In this document: positions 35,809-44,801 of the stretch, piece by piece | Position numbering within the stretch: position 1 is the stretch's first letter | Layout: each line of letters opens with the position of its first letter | Source of the DNA: Planococcus sp. CPCC 101016 | GTDB taxonomy: Bacteria; Bacillota; Bacilli; Bacillales_A; Planococcaceae | Assembly (NCBI RefSeq): GCF_007859295.1 | Contig: NZ_VOHB01000002.1 | Span: 931,624-995,623, forward strand | Reading direction: 5' to 3' | DNA: 64,000 bases | Program-made: the position numbers and the translations under genes | Notes under the pieces: generated by a model | Seen by the model: the letters and a program-made list of their open reading frames with translations, nothing else | What the model was told of the DNA's origin: nothing | Databases searched by the model: none

Positions 35809-36867
35809 ATGGAAAAATACCGCATCAACCCGGACAACGGGATCGAATTTGGGATCTATACGCTGGGAGATCACCTCCCGAATCCCGCTACCGGAGAACG
35901 AATCTCTGTAAAAGAACGGATTCATGAGATTATTGAGTATGCCGTGCTTGCTGAACAAGCAGGCGTTGACTTTTTTAGTGTAGGCGAAAGCCATCAGGAA
36001 TATTTTGCGACGCAAGCGCATGCCGTCGTACTTTCGGCCATTGCGCAGGCGACTTCAAAAATCAAGATCGCCAGTTCTTCGACCATCATCAGCACTTCAG
36101 ATCCGGTTCGCGTTTACGAGAACTTTGCGACGCTTGATTTGATTTCCGATGGACGCGCAGAAATTGTCGCAGGACGTGCTTCACGTATTGGATTGTATGA
36201 GTTGCTTGGGTACAATCTCCGCAATTACGAAGAGTTATTTGAAGAGAAATTCGATCTTCTTCGGTTGATCAATGAAAACGAAATCGTCAACTGGAGCGGC
36301 GAGTTCCGTGCGCCGCTGCGCGATGCGCAGGTTCTTCCGCGTCCGGTCAATGGCTCGATGCCGATTTGGCGCGCAGTGGGCGGTACGCCAGCCAGTGCGA
36401 TGAAAGCGGGATACGCAGGTGTGCCAATGTTCATGGCTCATCTAGGCGGTGCTGCGTCGCAATTCAAACGCACAGTGGACAGCTACCGGGAAGCCGCAAG
36501 AGCAGGCGGGCATAATCCGGACGAACTGCCGATCGCAACCGCAGGCTTTTTCTACGCAGCAGAAAATTCCCAGCAGGCATTAAAGGAATTATACCCTCAC
36601 ATTAATGAAGGTATGAAGAAAACCAATGGCGGCGGATTTCCGAAGCAGCTTTTCGCGCAAGGCGTGGACCCGCATAACATCATGAACATCGGCAGCCCGC
36701 AGCAGATCATTGAGAAAATCCTGTATCAGCATGAAGTATTCAACCACCAGCGCTACATTGCCCAGATCGACTTTGGCGGCATGCCGATGGACAACATCAA
36801 GAAAAACTTGGAATTGATCGGCACGGAAATTTTGCCGGCAATCAAAAAATACACAGCCAAAAAATGA
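35809..36867 (+). CDS. LLM-class flavin-dependent (luciferase-like) monooxygenase
   Basis: 352 residues; ATG at 35809 lies 9 bases after AGAAAGGTGG. TIM-barrel luciferase-like features: IEFGIYTLGDHLPNP at the start, FFSVGESHQEYFATQA, ASSSTIISTSDPVRVYEN, and AEIVAGRASRIGLYELLGY. It uses FMNH2 supplied by a reductase to oxygenate a substrate. The gene 12 bp downstream is an FMN reductase, giving a natural two-component system, with a divergent HxlR regulator. Substrate unknown. Confidence 0.9.
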   Translation: MEKYRINPDNGIEFGIYTLGDHLPNPATGERISVKERIHEIIEYAVLAEQAGVDFFSVGESHQEYFATQAHAVVLSAIAQATSKIKIASSSTIISTSDPVRVYENFATLDLISDGRAEIVAGRASRIGLYELLGYNLRNYEELFEEKFDLLRLINENEIVNWSGEFRAPLRDAQVLPRPVNGSMPIWRAVGGTPASAMKAGYAGVPMFMAHLGGAASQFKRTVDSYREAARAGGHNPDELPIATAGFFYAAENSQQALKELYPHINEGMKKTNGGGFPKQLFAQGVDPHNIMNIGSPQQIIEKILYQHEVFNHQRYIAQIDFGGMPMDNIKKNLELIGTEILPAIKKYTAKK

Positions 36868-36879
36868 GGAGGAAGTGGA

Positions 36880-37446
36880 ATGAAGATTGTTGGTTTATCC
36901 GGTTCCCAAATCGGCTCCAAAACAAGAATCGCCATTGACGCAACGCTTAAGGTGATTGCAGAAAAGTACCCGGAAGTGGAAACGACCTTGATGGATCTGG
37001 CTGACTATAAGATGGAATTCAGCGACGGCCGCAATTACCTGGACTACGAAGGCGACACCGGTTATGTGACAAAGACTTTGATGGAAGCGGATGCTATCGT
37101 CATTGGCACACCGATTTTCCAGGCGTCGATACCGGCCAGTTTGAAGAACATTTTTGACTTGCTGCCGGTCAATGCTTTCCGCGACAAAGTCGTCAGCATG
37201 CTCGTAACAGCTGGGTCCGCCAAACATTATATGGTCGCCGATACCCAGTTAAAGCCGATTTTGGCTTATATGAAGGCGCAGATGGTGCAAACCTTTGTAT
37301 TTATTGTAGAAGAAGATTTCTACCAGAAAGAAATCATCAACCACGATGTGCTGTTCCGCCTGGAACGTCTTGCAGAAGACACGGTGGTGTTGACGGAAAC
37401 CTTTGCGAAAATTCGCGAGGAAAAAGAAGCGGCATATGATTTTTAA
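36880..37446 (+). CDS. NADPH-dependent FMN reductase
   Basis: 188 residues, flavodoxin-like. KIVGLSGSQIGSKTR is the phosphate-binding loop and IVIGTPIFQASIPASLKNIFDLL the FMN/dimer segment. It begins 12 bp after the luciferase-like gene with GAGGAGG upstream. It probably supplies reduced flavin to that monooxygenase in the cytosol. Confidence 0.9.
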   Translation: MKIVGLSGSQIGSKTRIAIDATLKVIAEKYPEVETTLMDLADYKMEFSDGRNYLDYEGDTGYVTKTLMEADAIVIGTPIFQASIPASLKNIFDLLPVNAFRDKVVSMLVTAGSAKHYMVADTQLKPILAYMKAQMVQTFVFIVEEDFYQKEIINHDVLFRLERLAEDTVVLTETFAKIREEKEAAYDF

Positions 37447-37472
37447 GAGAATTGCATAGAATGATGGAATGA

Positions 37473-37507
37473 GAGAGCAGCTAAATGTTTAGCTGCTCTC
37501 TTTTTTA
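37473..37507 (+). terminator. Terminator after the FMN reductase
   Basis: GAGAGCAGCTAAA / TTTAGCTGCTCTC stem and six T. Confidence 0.9.
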
Positions 37508-37693
37508 ATTTGAATATTTAGATAACTTAATCTATGATGAAAGTAGTTCTTTAAATCTAGTTAAATTAAATAATTGATTTATTTTAAATTATTAATTAGG
37601 TTAAATGAACTGTTTATTTGGAATTTGAATTACAAATATGAGCTTATCTTCTTATATGTCAAAAAGAAGTAGAGCAAAAGGAGAAATGAGGTG

Positions 37694-37825
37694 ATGCGAA
37701 AAATAACCTTGCTGGCCATTTTGCTTATTCTCACAGCCATCGGTGTTTTGCTTTTCTGGTTGATTGTCGGGGAGGGGTTGGCCTTTTTACAGGTAGGTGT
37801 AAACAGCAAGCTGCGCGTAAGGTGA
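37694..37825 (+). CDS. Small membrane protein, 43 aa
   Basis: Begins MRKITLLAILLILTAIGVLL and ends SKLRVR: one hydrophobic helix (residues ~4-33) with basic ends. ATG at 37694 (or GTG at 37691) follows AAAGGAG at good spacing. Its end lies 26 bp before the SLH-propeller start, suggesting co-transcription. Not recognised; too short for a family call. Confidence 0.5.
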   Translation: MRKITLLAILLILTAIGVLLFWLIVGEGLAFLQVGVNSKLRVR

Positions 37826-37851
37826 AGTATTTAGAAGAGGGAGGGGAAAAG

Positions 37852-39405
37852 ATGCTTAGAAAGATCAGCGCTTTATGCATGGCAGTTTTGCTATTCGGCT
37901 TGTTGCTGCCGACCGCACCGCCGGTTTCCGCTGCGGTATTTGGAGACGTGAAAAATTTTAAGCAAGAAATTCAGTACCTGACAGACCGGAAAATCATCAA
38001 TGGTCATCCGGATGGAACCTACAGGCCGGAAGATCCCATTTTGCGTGTACAGGCGGTCATGATGATTATGCGTGAAATGGGGCTGGAGATGGATAAGATT
38101 CCGGATCCGGGCTTTCGGGATATTAAAAAAGGCGACATGGGCTATGAAGATGTGGCCGCTGCCTCTTATTATGGCTTGATCGAAGGAAAAGGAAATCAGC
38201 AATTCGATCCGAAAGGGCATATGACACGCGGCGAAATGTCGAAAGTGCTGGCGCTTGCCTATGAACTGGCCGGCATGTACCCGACAGGCTTTAAAGATGT
38301 GACGGAAAAGCAATGGACCTATCCCTATATCTCCGCTTTGGCAGCGCATCACATCACCAACGGCTACCCCGACGGCACGTTCCGTTCCGGAGTAACGATC
38401 AACCGGGAACAATTTGCCGGATTTTTAGCCCGAATTCTGAAGCCGGAATTCAAACCCGTTTCTCCTGGCATGCCTGATTCGTTTTTGGATGAAATCATTG
38501 ATGTGGAAATGCTGGATGTCGTCCAGCATCCGGAAAAGCCGGTGTTCTACATATTGGACGGGCTGACGAACAGCCTGGTGTCCTTTAATTACGAAACCTC
38601 TGAAATGACGAACGCCGGATTGCCGTACAGGGCGGAAAGCCTCGCATACGCCAACGGCAAAGTTTATGTGACGCAGCATAAAATGAACCACGAATACCAT
38701 ACCGGCGACCGGAAAGAAGAAGGCGCATATGCCATTTTTGATGCCGAGTCATTGGAAATGGTGAAGCTGTGGCATTTGGAAATGGACCCGTATGACATCG
38801 AAGCCAATAATGAAGGACAGGTGTTCATTTCCGGAGGTTCCAATCAACATACCAAGCTTACGAGTTATGATTCGAAAACCGGTGCCATTTTGTCTCAGCA
38901 AACGCTTTACATGGAGGCGCGCATCGCGTTGACGCCGGATCAGAAAAACTTGCTGGTCATTTCAACGGCACTTTCTCCGCGGAACGTCTCGACGTTTCCA
39001 ATCTTGGGCGGTCTGCTGCAGCTAGAAATCCGTTCGCCGTACCACGGGGACTACGCGATGACGCCGGACATCGGTTTGACGCCAGACGGCAAATATATAC
39101 TGAATGGGTACGGCAGCATGTTCAGCGCCAACACGATGAGGTATTTGGGCACACTGGACCGGTCGTTTACTGCATTCGCGGTGGATGTCGGTTCCGGCGA
39201 ACTGCATACTTCATTTGATGCCAATTTGATTCAAACCTATGATTATCCCTCTCTGATCAGCAAGGATCAGCTTGTGACCTACGGAAAAATCAACAAGCTC
39301 TTTTACAACAAGCAAAGAGACGAGTTGGTCGCATTGACGACGGTGAGGTTTGGAAAGTCTACGTATCCTTATTTGGGGATTGAGACGATTGATGTAGGGA
39401 AATAG
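37852..39405 (+). CDS. SLH-domain protein with C-terminal beta-propeller-like region
   Basis: 517 residues; ATG at 37852 after GAGGGAGGGG. Signal peptide (ends VSAA), three SLH motifs (~22-200: FGDVKNFKQEIQYLTDRK; GTYRPEDPILRVQ; GFKDVTEKQWTYPYI; GTFRSGVTINREQ), then ~300 residues of repeated beta strands (AESLAYANGKVYVTQHK; IALTPDQKNLLVIST; IGLTPDGKYILNGYG), like YVTN/WD-type propellers. Exported and wall-bound. No catalytic residues can be identified; possibly a binding protein. Confidence 0.88.
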   Translation: MLRKISALCMAVLLFGLLLPTAPPVSAAVFGDVKNFKQEIQYLTDRKIINGHPDGTYRPEDPILRVQAVMMIMREMGLEMDKIPDPGFRDIKKGDMGYEDVAAASYYGLIEGKGNQQFDPKGHMTRGEMSKVLALAYELAGMYPTGFKDVTEKQWTYPYISALAAHHITNGYPDGTFRSGVTINREQFAGFLARILKPEFKPVSPGMPDSFLDEIIDVEMLDVVQHPEKPVFYILDGLTNSLVSFNYETSEMTNAGLPYRAESLAYANGKVYVTQHKMNHEYHTGDRKEEGAYAIFDAESLEMVKLWHLEMDPYDIEANNEGQVFISGGSNQHTKLTSYDSKTGAILSQQTLYMEARIALTPDQKNLLVISTALSPRNVSTFPILGGLLQLEIRSPYHGDYAMTPDIGLTPDGKYILNGYGSMFSANTMRYLGTLDRSFTAFAVDVGSGELHTSFDANLIQTYDYPSLISKDQLVTYGKINKLFYNKQRDELVALTTVRFGKSTYPYLGIETIDVGK

Positions 39406-39412
39406 ATAGGCG

Positions 39413-39447
39413 GGCCGGCAGAGGGATTCTTCTGCTGGTTTTTTTTG
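39413..39447 (+). terminator. Terminator after the SLH-propeller gene
   Basis: CCGGCAGA / TTCTGCTGG arms and eight T. Confidence 0.75.
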
Positions 39448-39463
39448 TGCGTGGAAAAGGGGG

Positions 39464-39562
39464 CATGCGGGTTGGAGATGTGAACACCCGGGTTTAGACG
39501 GTGAACACCCGGGTTGAAACAGAAAACACCCGGGTTGAAACAACGAACACCCGGGTTGAAAA
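39464..39562. repeat. 21-bp tandem array, CACCCGGGTTG family, upstream of GGDEF-EAL gene
   Basis: Five units starting at 39464 (degenerate), 39485, 39506, 39527 and 39548, spaced exactly 21 bp. Consensus CACCCGGGTTGAAACANNGAA, with the palindromic core ACCCGGGT. It fills most of the gap 39406-39785 between a terminator and an AT-rich leader. Confidence 0.92.
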
Positions 39563-39785
39563 AGAGATGCTTGTTTACTAAAAGAAAACCTCCAAGTGAG
39601 ATATCAAGAGATCAATTTAAAAAATGAAGTCTATGTAATACTTATTTCCTGTAAATACCATCTATTTTAATACTTTTTTAACTATTATCTGTATAAAATT
39701 AGTTTTATTTGATATGATAAATGGCAATGCTAGTATCAAAATGATACAAAAATCACTAGTTGAGCAGTCTCGGGAGGCAAAGGCA

Positions 39786-41912
39786 ATGGGCAAGGTAGAG
39801 AACGTGGATGTTGAAGATAAAAGCCTTCTGAATAATGAAGAATTTCAAGAAGAAGAAATTTCCTATAAGCAAATGTTTGAAGTGATGGTGCAAAATGCGT
39901 CTGTCAGCATGTATGTGTTAAAAGGGGATGGCTTTTCATACGTGAACCGTCATTTCCGCGAATTGAGCGGATACACGGAAGAAGAACTTATTAGTGGAAA
40001 AGTAACGATCAAAGAATTGATTCATCCGGAAGATTTGCCGGTGGTGGAACAGAACATCCAAAAAAGAATGGCAAACAAAGAAGCCACCAGCCGATACCAG
40101 GTGAGAATGTATAAAAAAGACGGAGAATTGATTTACATCGAAATCCAATCGACCAATTTTATGGTGGAGGGAAAGATGATTTTATATGGCACGGTATTTG
40201 ATGTGACGGCAGAAGTCACTTCGAGTTTATTGCTGAAGGAAAGTGAAGAGCGGTCGCGTTCCCTTTTCCACAACAATCCGGATGCTATTTTCAGTTTTGA
40301 TTTAGACGGAAATTTCCTCGATGCCAATCCAGGATGCGAGCAGCTGACTGGTTTTCAGAAACAGGAGCTGGTGAACATGTCGTTTGCCCCTATTATTGCC
40401 CCTATTATTGCCCCTGAAGATTTGGAAATCGCTATCGAATATTTCGGGAAAGCAACGACAGGGATTTCGAACAGCCATGAAATCTCCATTATCCGGAAAG
40501 ATGGACAACGGAGAAATATTGAAATCACCAAATTCGCCATGAATTCCGGTGGAGAAATCAAAGGCGTTTACGGAATTGCCAAAGACATTACAGAGAAAAT
40601 CGAACATCGGAAACTGATGGAAGAGCTGGTTTTCTATGACTCGCTGACCAAATTGCCGAATCGCAAATTGTTTGAAGACCGGTTGGCGCAAGTATTAAGA
40701 CGTTCGATAGAACAAGAAAACCGGCCAACTGTGCTCTTTTTGGATTTGGACCGCTTTAAGTTTATCAATGACTCTTTGGGCCATCACATGGGAGACGAAT
40801 TTTTGAAAATCGTTTCGAACCGCTTAAAGGAAAATATCCGGTTTTCAGATACAGTCGGAAGATTTGCGGGAGACGAGTTTGCGATTTTATTGCCAAGCGC
40901 TACCGAAGAAGAAGCGGTGTTGCTGGCTAAACGGCTCAATACGGTTTTGGCACAGCCATTCGACGTGATGGGCCATTCCATCGCAGTGTCTGCAAGCATC
41001 GGAATTGCTTTCAGCAGCGGGAAAGGGGAAAGCATCGACCACCTGATCCGAAAAGCGGATACGGCGATGTACTATACGAAGAAACTAGGGAAAAACAATT
41101 ACACGGTTTACACCGAAGAACTGGATCAAAAGACGGTCTATAAGCTGACCATCGAAAAAGATTTGAAAGAAGCCATCACCAATAATGAATTATTCCTTCA
41201 TTACCAGCCGATCAATGATTTGAAAACAAATGAAATCAATGGGATGGAAGCGCTGATCCGCTGGAATCACCCCGTACTCGGAGTCGTCCCGCCAGATCAT
41301 TTCATTCCGATTTCTGAAGAAAGCGGACAGATTGTGCCGATTGGCAAATGGGTGCTGCAAAAAGCCTGTTCCCAAAACAAAGCTTGGCAGGAGCAAGGGA
41401 TTCCGCCATTTAAAATTTGTGTAAACATCTCGACCATCCAGCTGCAACACCCTAATTTTGTGGATGCGGTCAAGGAAGTGCTCGAAGATACGGGTCTTGC
41501 GGCGGAGTGGCTGGAACTCGAAGTGACGGAAAGCATTCTGTTGGAAGACACCGTGACATTGCAGGAAAGCCTGTGTAACTTAAAGAAACTGGGAGTGTCC
41601 ATTTCCATTGATGATTTCGGAACGGGTTACACCTCACTCAGCTATTTGAGGCAGTTTTCGTTTGACCGGGTCAAAATCGACCGCAGTTTTATCAATGACA
41701 TCAGCAAGGACTACAACCGCAAAGCCATCACGTCCACCATCATTTCGCTGGCCCATAAATTAAACATGAGCGTGGTCGCCGAAGGAATTGAAGACGACAC
41801 GCAATTGGCCTTTTTGAAAAGCGAAAACTGCGATAGCGGACAAGGGTATTATTTCAGTCGTCCGTTGCCGGCGGAAATGCATCAATTGGTTAGAGGAGCG
41901 CGGAAAGTTTAG
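39786..41912 (+). CDS. PAS-PAS-GGDEF-EAL protein with complete EAL motifs
   Basis: 708 residues; ATG at 39786 lies 8 bases after GGGAGG, the same leader layout as the paralogue at 29749, so the upstream ATG at 39714 is unlikely. Two PAS domains, GGDEF (signature AGDEF) and EAL with EALIRW, NISTIQLQHP, LEVTES, Asp609-Asp610 (IDDFGTGYTSL) and Glu666 (VVAEGIE). Cytosolic. All phosphodiesterase residues are present, so it may degrade c-di-GMP, and possibly make it. A PIIA tetrapeptide is tandemly duplicated in the second PAS. A 21-bp array lies on each side of the gene. Confidence 0.92.
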   Translation: MGKVENVDVEDKSLLNNEEFQEEEISYKQMFEVMVQNASVSMYVLKGDGFSYVNRHFRELSGYTEEELISGKVTIKELIHPEDLPVVEQNIQKRMANKEATSRYQVRMYKKDGELIYIEIQSTNFMVEGKMILYGTVFDVTAEVTSSLLLKESEERSRSLFHNNPDAIFSFDLDGNFLDANPGCEQLTGFQKQELVNMSFAPIIAPIIAPEDLEIAIEYFGKATTGISNSHEISIIRKDGQRRNIEITKFAMNSGGEIKGVYGIAKDITEKIEHRKLMEELVFYDSLTKLPNRKLFEDRLAQVLRRSIEQENRPTVLFLDLDRFKFINDSLGHHMGDEFLKIVSNRLKENIRFSDTVGRFAGDEFAILLPSATEEEAVLLAKRLNTVLAQPFDVMGHSIAVSASIGIAFSSGKGESIDHLIRKADTAMYYTKKLGKNNYTVYTEELDQKTVYKLTIEKDLKEAITNNELFLHYQPINDLKTNEINGMEALIRWNHPVLGVVPPDHFIPISEESGQIVPIGKWVLQKACSQNKAWQEQGIPPFKICVNISTIQLQHPNFVDAVKEVLEDTGLAAEWLELEVTESILLEDTVTLQESLCNLKKLGVSISIDDFGTGYTSLSYLRQFSFDRVKIDRSFINDISKDYNRKAITSTIISLAHKLNMSVVAEGIEDDTQLAFLKSENCDSGQGYYFSRPLPAEMHQLVRGARKV

Positions 41913-41924
41913 TATTTAGGGGAC

Positions 41925-42029
41925 GATTCCGGTTGAAAAGGTGAACACCCGGGTTGAAACAGCGAACACCCGGGTTAGAAAGGTGAACACCCGGGTTGAA
42001 ACAACGAACATCCGGGTTGAAAAAATCCA
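41925..42029. repeat. 21-bp tandem array, CACCCGGGTTG family, downstream of GGDEF-EAL gene
   Basis: Five units at 41925 (degenerate), 41946, 41967, 41988 and 42009, spaced exactly 21 bp and in the same orientation as the array at 39464. It begins 12 bp after the gene's stop. Confidence 0.92.
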
Positions 42030-42050
42030 ACTAATAAAACCGCACATAAA

Positions 42051-42094
42051 AGACATCCCGTGGAAGTTTTCCAACTTCCACGGGATGTCTTTTC
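42051..42094 (+). terminator. Strong bidirectional terminator
   Basis: AGACATCCCGTGGAAGTT / AACTTCCACGGGATGTCT, an 18-bp perfect stem with a 4-base loop, then TTTT. Between convergent genes. Confidence 0.9.
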
Positions 42095-42102
42095 TACTTT
42101 CT

Positions 42103-43473
42103 TTATTTCTTCTCCAACGCAATCACAAATCCTAAATACATCAACGCATTGCGTGCTTTAAATGTGTTGGACATAGCCATGCGTTCGAGTTCCACTTGGG
42201 TCATTTGGTGCTTACGCAGTTCGCCGGTTTGGGCGATTTCTTCTTTTTTGGTGATGACTTGCACGAAGCTTCGTTCCATCTGGTCGCGCAGCAGCAAGGC
42301 GCGGACAGTGGCAATGTTCTGCGTCTGGGATTGCTCGTAGCCGAAGATTTCTTTTGACAGCCAGAACAAAGCTTTCAGCGCACCGTTTTTGGTGTCGCGG
42401 ATAAACGGCTTGAGCGCATTTTTCGGCTGCTCGTCTTCGAACCAGATACGCTGCATGCCGGCGCGCGGATCTTTCATGTCGAGCTGGTAATACTGGCTGA
42501 CGAACTGGGCGGTTTTCGTGAACAGCGAGAACGACTGGCGGTAAACGGTCTTCAGTTGCTCGTTGCGTTCGGTGCCTGGTTCCTGCTCGAGTGCTTCGAA
42601 GAGTTTCCAGCGCAGTGCCGTAAATTCTGCGACCATCGAGTCCATGAAGGTTTCGAGGAATAAACCGTGTTCTTTATCGTCGCCTTTGTGGCGGTAATTC
42701 AGAGTATCAACTTTCATCGTTCCTTCCGGATCGACTTCATTGTTGTCATTCAGCAACAAGCGGTGCTTGGCACACCAGTCGCGGTAATCGCGTTCGCGGC
42801 CTTCGAAAAAGTTTGGCTTGTAGCCGCCTGTGATGTCGATTGGCCCGATTTCTTCGAGCATTTTCACTGCCAGCTTCAGGCGGTCTTCATACAAAGCGCG
42901 TCCGTTGGTGTTGCTGATCTTTTCTACGCCGTCGCGGATTAGGTCACGGGCTAAGTGAAGCGCTTCGGCTTTTTGGTCTTTATCGCGCAGGAACGTGGAA
43001 TAAAAAATCAGTCCCCAGCCACGTTCAGCGTCTTTGCGTTCGTAGGACGGATCTTTTTCAGCTTCCGTCATTTGTTCCAAAACGTCCAGGCCGTCAAGAG
43101 AGCGTCCTACATATATCAAGACTTCTGCATAGTTCAGGCAGATTTGATTCCATATAGTCGGCGGCACTTTGCCGCGGAACTGTGCGTGAAGGCTTTCAAA
43201 TAAAAACAGCTGGCGCTGCTTCATCGGGCTGTTCCACTCTTTTTGCAGTTGATGCTGAACACCCAGCTGGCTGCATTCTAAAAGAATTGCCAGTGGATAG
43301 GCAGCCTGTCCTTCCAAGCGCTTCTTCAAGTGTTCAATCACTTCTCTGAGTTTTTCCGGCTCAGTCCGAGACTTCTGAAATTCCTGCAGCAGCAATTGTG
43401 CTGCCTGGTATACTTCCTTCAAATCAAATTGCCCGTAATCATCGGATTGGGCAATGTCGTGTAATGTCGCCAT
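42103..43473 (-). CDS. Large alpha-helical protein, possible LA2681-type HEPN domain
   Basis: 456 residues; ATG at 43473 after AAGGAGG, better than the longer frame from 43536. The N-terminal half is alpha-helical and TPR-like. The segment ERDYRDWCAKHRLLLNDNN, followed by a helix with FMDSMVAEFTALRWKLFEAL, resembles the YRxWCLxxxLFLNPLND signature of LA2681-family HEPN proteins. HEPN proteins are often RNases in stress or defence. The usual R-x4-6-H motif is not evident here, so activity is uncertain. No partner gene such as a nucleotidyltransferase is adjacent. Convergent with the GGDEF-EAL gene. Confidence 0.55.
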   Translation of the reverse strand: MATLHDIAQSDDYGQFDLKEVYQAAQLLLQEFQKSRTEPEKLREVIEHLKKRLEGQAAYPLAILLECSQLGVQHQLQKEWNSPMKQRQLFLFESLHAQFRGKVPPTIWNQICLNYAEVLIYVGRSLDGLDVLEQMTEAEKDPSYERKDAERGWGLIFYSTFLRDKDQKAEALHLARDLIRDGVEKISNTNGRALYEDRLKLAVKMLEEIGPIDITGGYKPNFFEGRERDYRDWCAKHRLLLNDNNEVDPEGTMKVDTLNYRHKGDDKEHGLFLETFMDSMVAEFTALRWKLFEALEQEPGTERNEQLKTVYRQSFSLFTKTAQFVSQYYQLDMKDPRAGMQRIWFEDEQPKNALKPFIRDTKNGALKALFWLSKEIFGYEQSQTQNIATVRALLLRDQMERSFVQVITKKEEIAQTGELRKHQMTQVELERMAMSNTFKARNALMYLGFVIALEKK

Positions 43474-43567
43474 GGGTAAACCTCCTTGAATAATTGCTTC
43501 TTTCTTTATTGTAACGAACTGGAAGGAAAGGGTCACGCATTGTTGTCGGAATTTTTAGGGATTAGGT

Positions 43568-43598
43568 AATTGTGTGGGTGCCAGGCACGCACACAATT
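43568..43598. repeat. Dispersed palindrome, full copy with one mismatch
   Basis: AATTGTGTGGGTGCCAGGCA then CGCACACAATT; the single C-to-G change leaves one unpaired position in the stem. Confidence 0.92.
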
Positions 43599-43707
43599 CA
43601 ACACGAATTATATTCTGAATATTTAGTAAATAACTGATGTAAAACTAACTTTCAGCTGTTAAAATGGGGGCAAGAAGTGAAACAAAACGAGTGGAGGAGT
43701 GACGATT

Positions 43708-44769
43708 GTGAAGAAGTTTATGGTTCCTTTTGTCCTGCTGTTGTCTTTGTTCCTGGTCCTGCCTGTTGCCGCTGCAGCTCCTGATCTGCCGGAAGACCAT
43801 TTATTTTATGAGGAAATCACGTATTTGATGGAGAAAGGAGTAGTCACCGGCTACCCGGATGGTACGGTCCGCCCGGATGTAGCAGTGTCACGGGCTGAAG
43901 CGGCTGTGATGATTGCCCGCTTGAAGGGACTGGATGGTACGAAGCGGGCAACGCCGTTTCGTGACGTGCCGGCTGGCCATTATGCTAGTGGCTTCGTTGC
44001 GGCCGCTGCCGAAGCTGGCTATATCAAGGGCTACGGGGACGGCACTTTCCGTCCGAATGCCCCGATTATCCGCGGAGACATGGCTTTGATTGTGGAGCGG
44101 GTCTTTAATCTGGCTTTCACGTTCAATAGTTCATTTACGGATGTGCCAGAAAATGCGTATTACACTGGTGCCATCAGCAAGATCTTGGCGGCGAACATCA
44201 CCATCGGTTATCCGGACAATACGTTCCGGCCGCGCCAGGAAGTGACGCGCGGCCAGTATTCTGCCTTTTTGGCACGGGCTTTGGAGCCGAGGTTCAAAAA
44301 TGATGCGGTCATCGAAGACTCTTACCAAAAAGACAAAACCAAAGCTTACACGTATCGAATGTCTGACGGGACGACCGCTGTTCACCGGTTTGTCGATGTG
44401 CCGGACCGCGGAGGACTGAGCTACGGATTTATGTGGACAGTCGAAGTGGATGGCGATAGCTACGAATACCTGGAGCTTGAAAATCACCAGCTCTTTGCGT
44501 TCGGCTATCCGTATTCCGAGTACGATGTCGCGCTTGTTTACCCGGTTCGCCTCGGCAAGACTTTCAATACGGGATTAGGTGACGAAACCATTCTTCACAC
44601 GATCACCGGCGTCAATAAAACGGTTGAAACAGAGTATAAAACTTTTACAAATGCGACAGAAGTTACGGTGCAGAGTGGCTTAAAGTACTACATGGCAGAA
44701 GGCTTCTCTACAATAAAATCAATAAATGCTCAAGGAATAGTTGAAAGTGAGTTAATTAGTGTTGAATAA
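43708..44769 (+). CDS. SLH-domain surface protein (paralogue A of a tandem pair)
   Basis: 353 residues from GTG at 43708, 10 bases after GGAGG. Signal peptide (ends VAAAAP), three SLH motifs (~28-200: YEEITYLMEKGVVTGYPDGT; FRDVPAGHYASGFV; FTDVPENAYYTGAI), and a ~150-residue C-terminal domain of unknown function with a KTVETEYKTFTNATEVTV segment that looks beta-rich. Wall-attached. The downstream gene is a close relative, so the pair arose by tandem duplication; they are 32 bp apart and probably one operon. Confidence 0.88.
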   Translation: MKKFMVPFVLLLSLFLVLPVAAAAPDLPEDHLFYEEITYLMEKGVVTGYPDGTVRPDVAVSRAEAAVMIARLKGLDGTKRATPFRDVPAGHYASGFVAAAAEAGYIKGYGDGTFRPNAPIIRGDMALIVERVFNLAFTFNSSFTDVPENAYYTGAISKILAANITIGYPDNTFRPRQEVTRGQYSAFLARALEPRFKNDAVIEDSYQKDKTKAYTYRMSDGTTAVHRFVDVPDRGGLSYGFMWTVEVDGDSYEYLELENHQLFAFGYPYSEYDVALVYPVRLGKTFNTGLGDETILHTITGVNKTVETEYKTFTNATEVTVQSGLKYYMAEGFSTIKSINAQGIVESELISVE

Positions 44770-44801
44770 TGGGTATTGTGTGAGAGTGAAGGAGTGTAGG
44801 C

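Noticed and set aside
39714-39785. Upstream ATG of the second GGDEF-EAL gene
   Set aside because: The paralogue at 29749 and the GGGAGG site both support the ATG at 39786.
41916-42135. Short frames on both strands over the CACCCGGGTTG array (64 and 68 residues)
   Set aside because: Repeat-derived heptads plus a terminator hairpin; no ribosome binding site.
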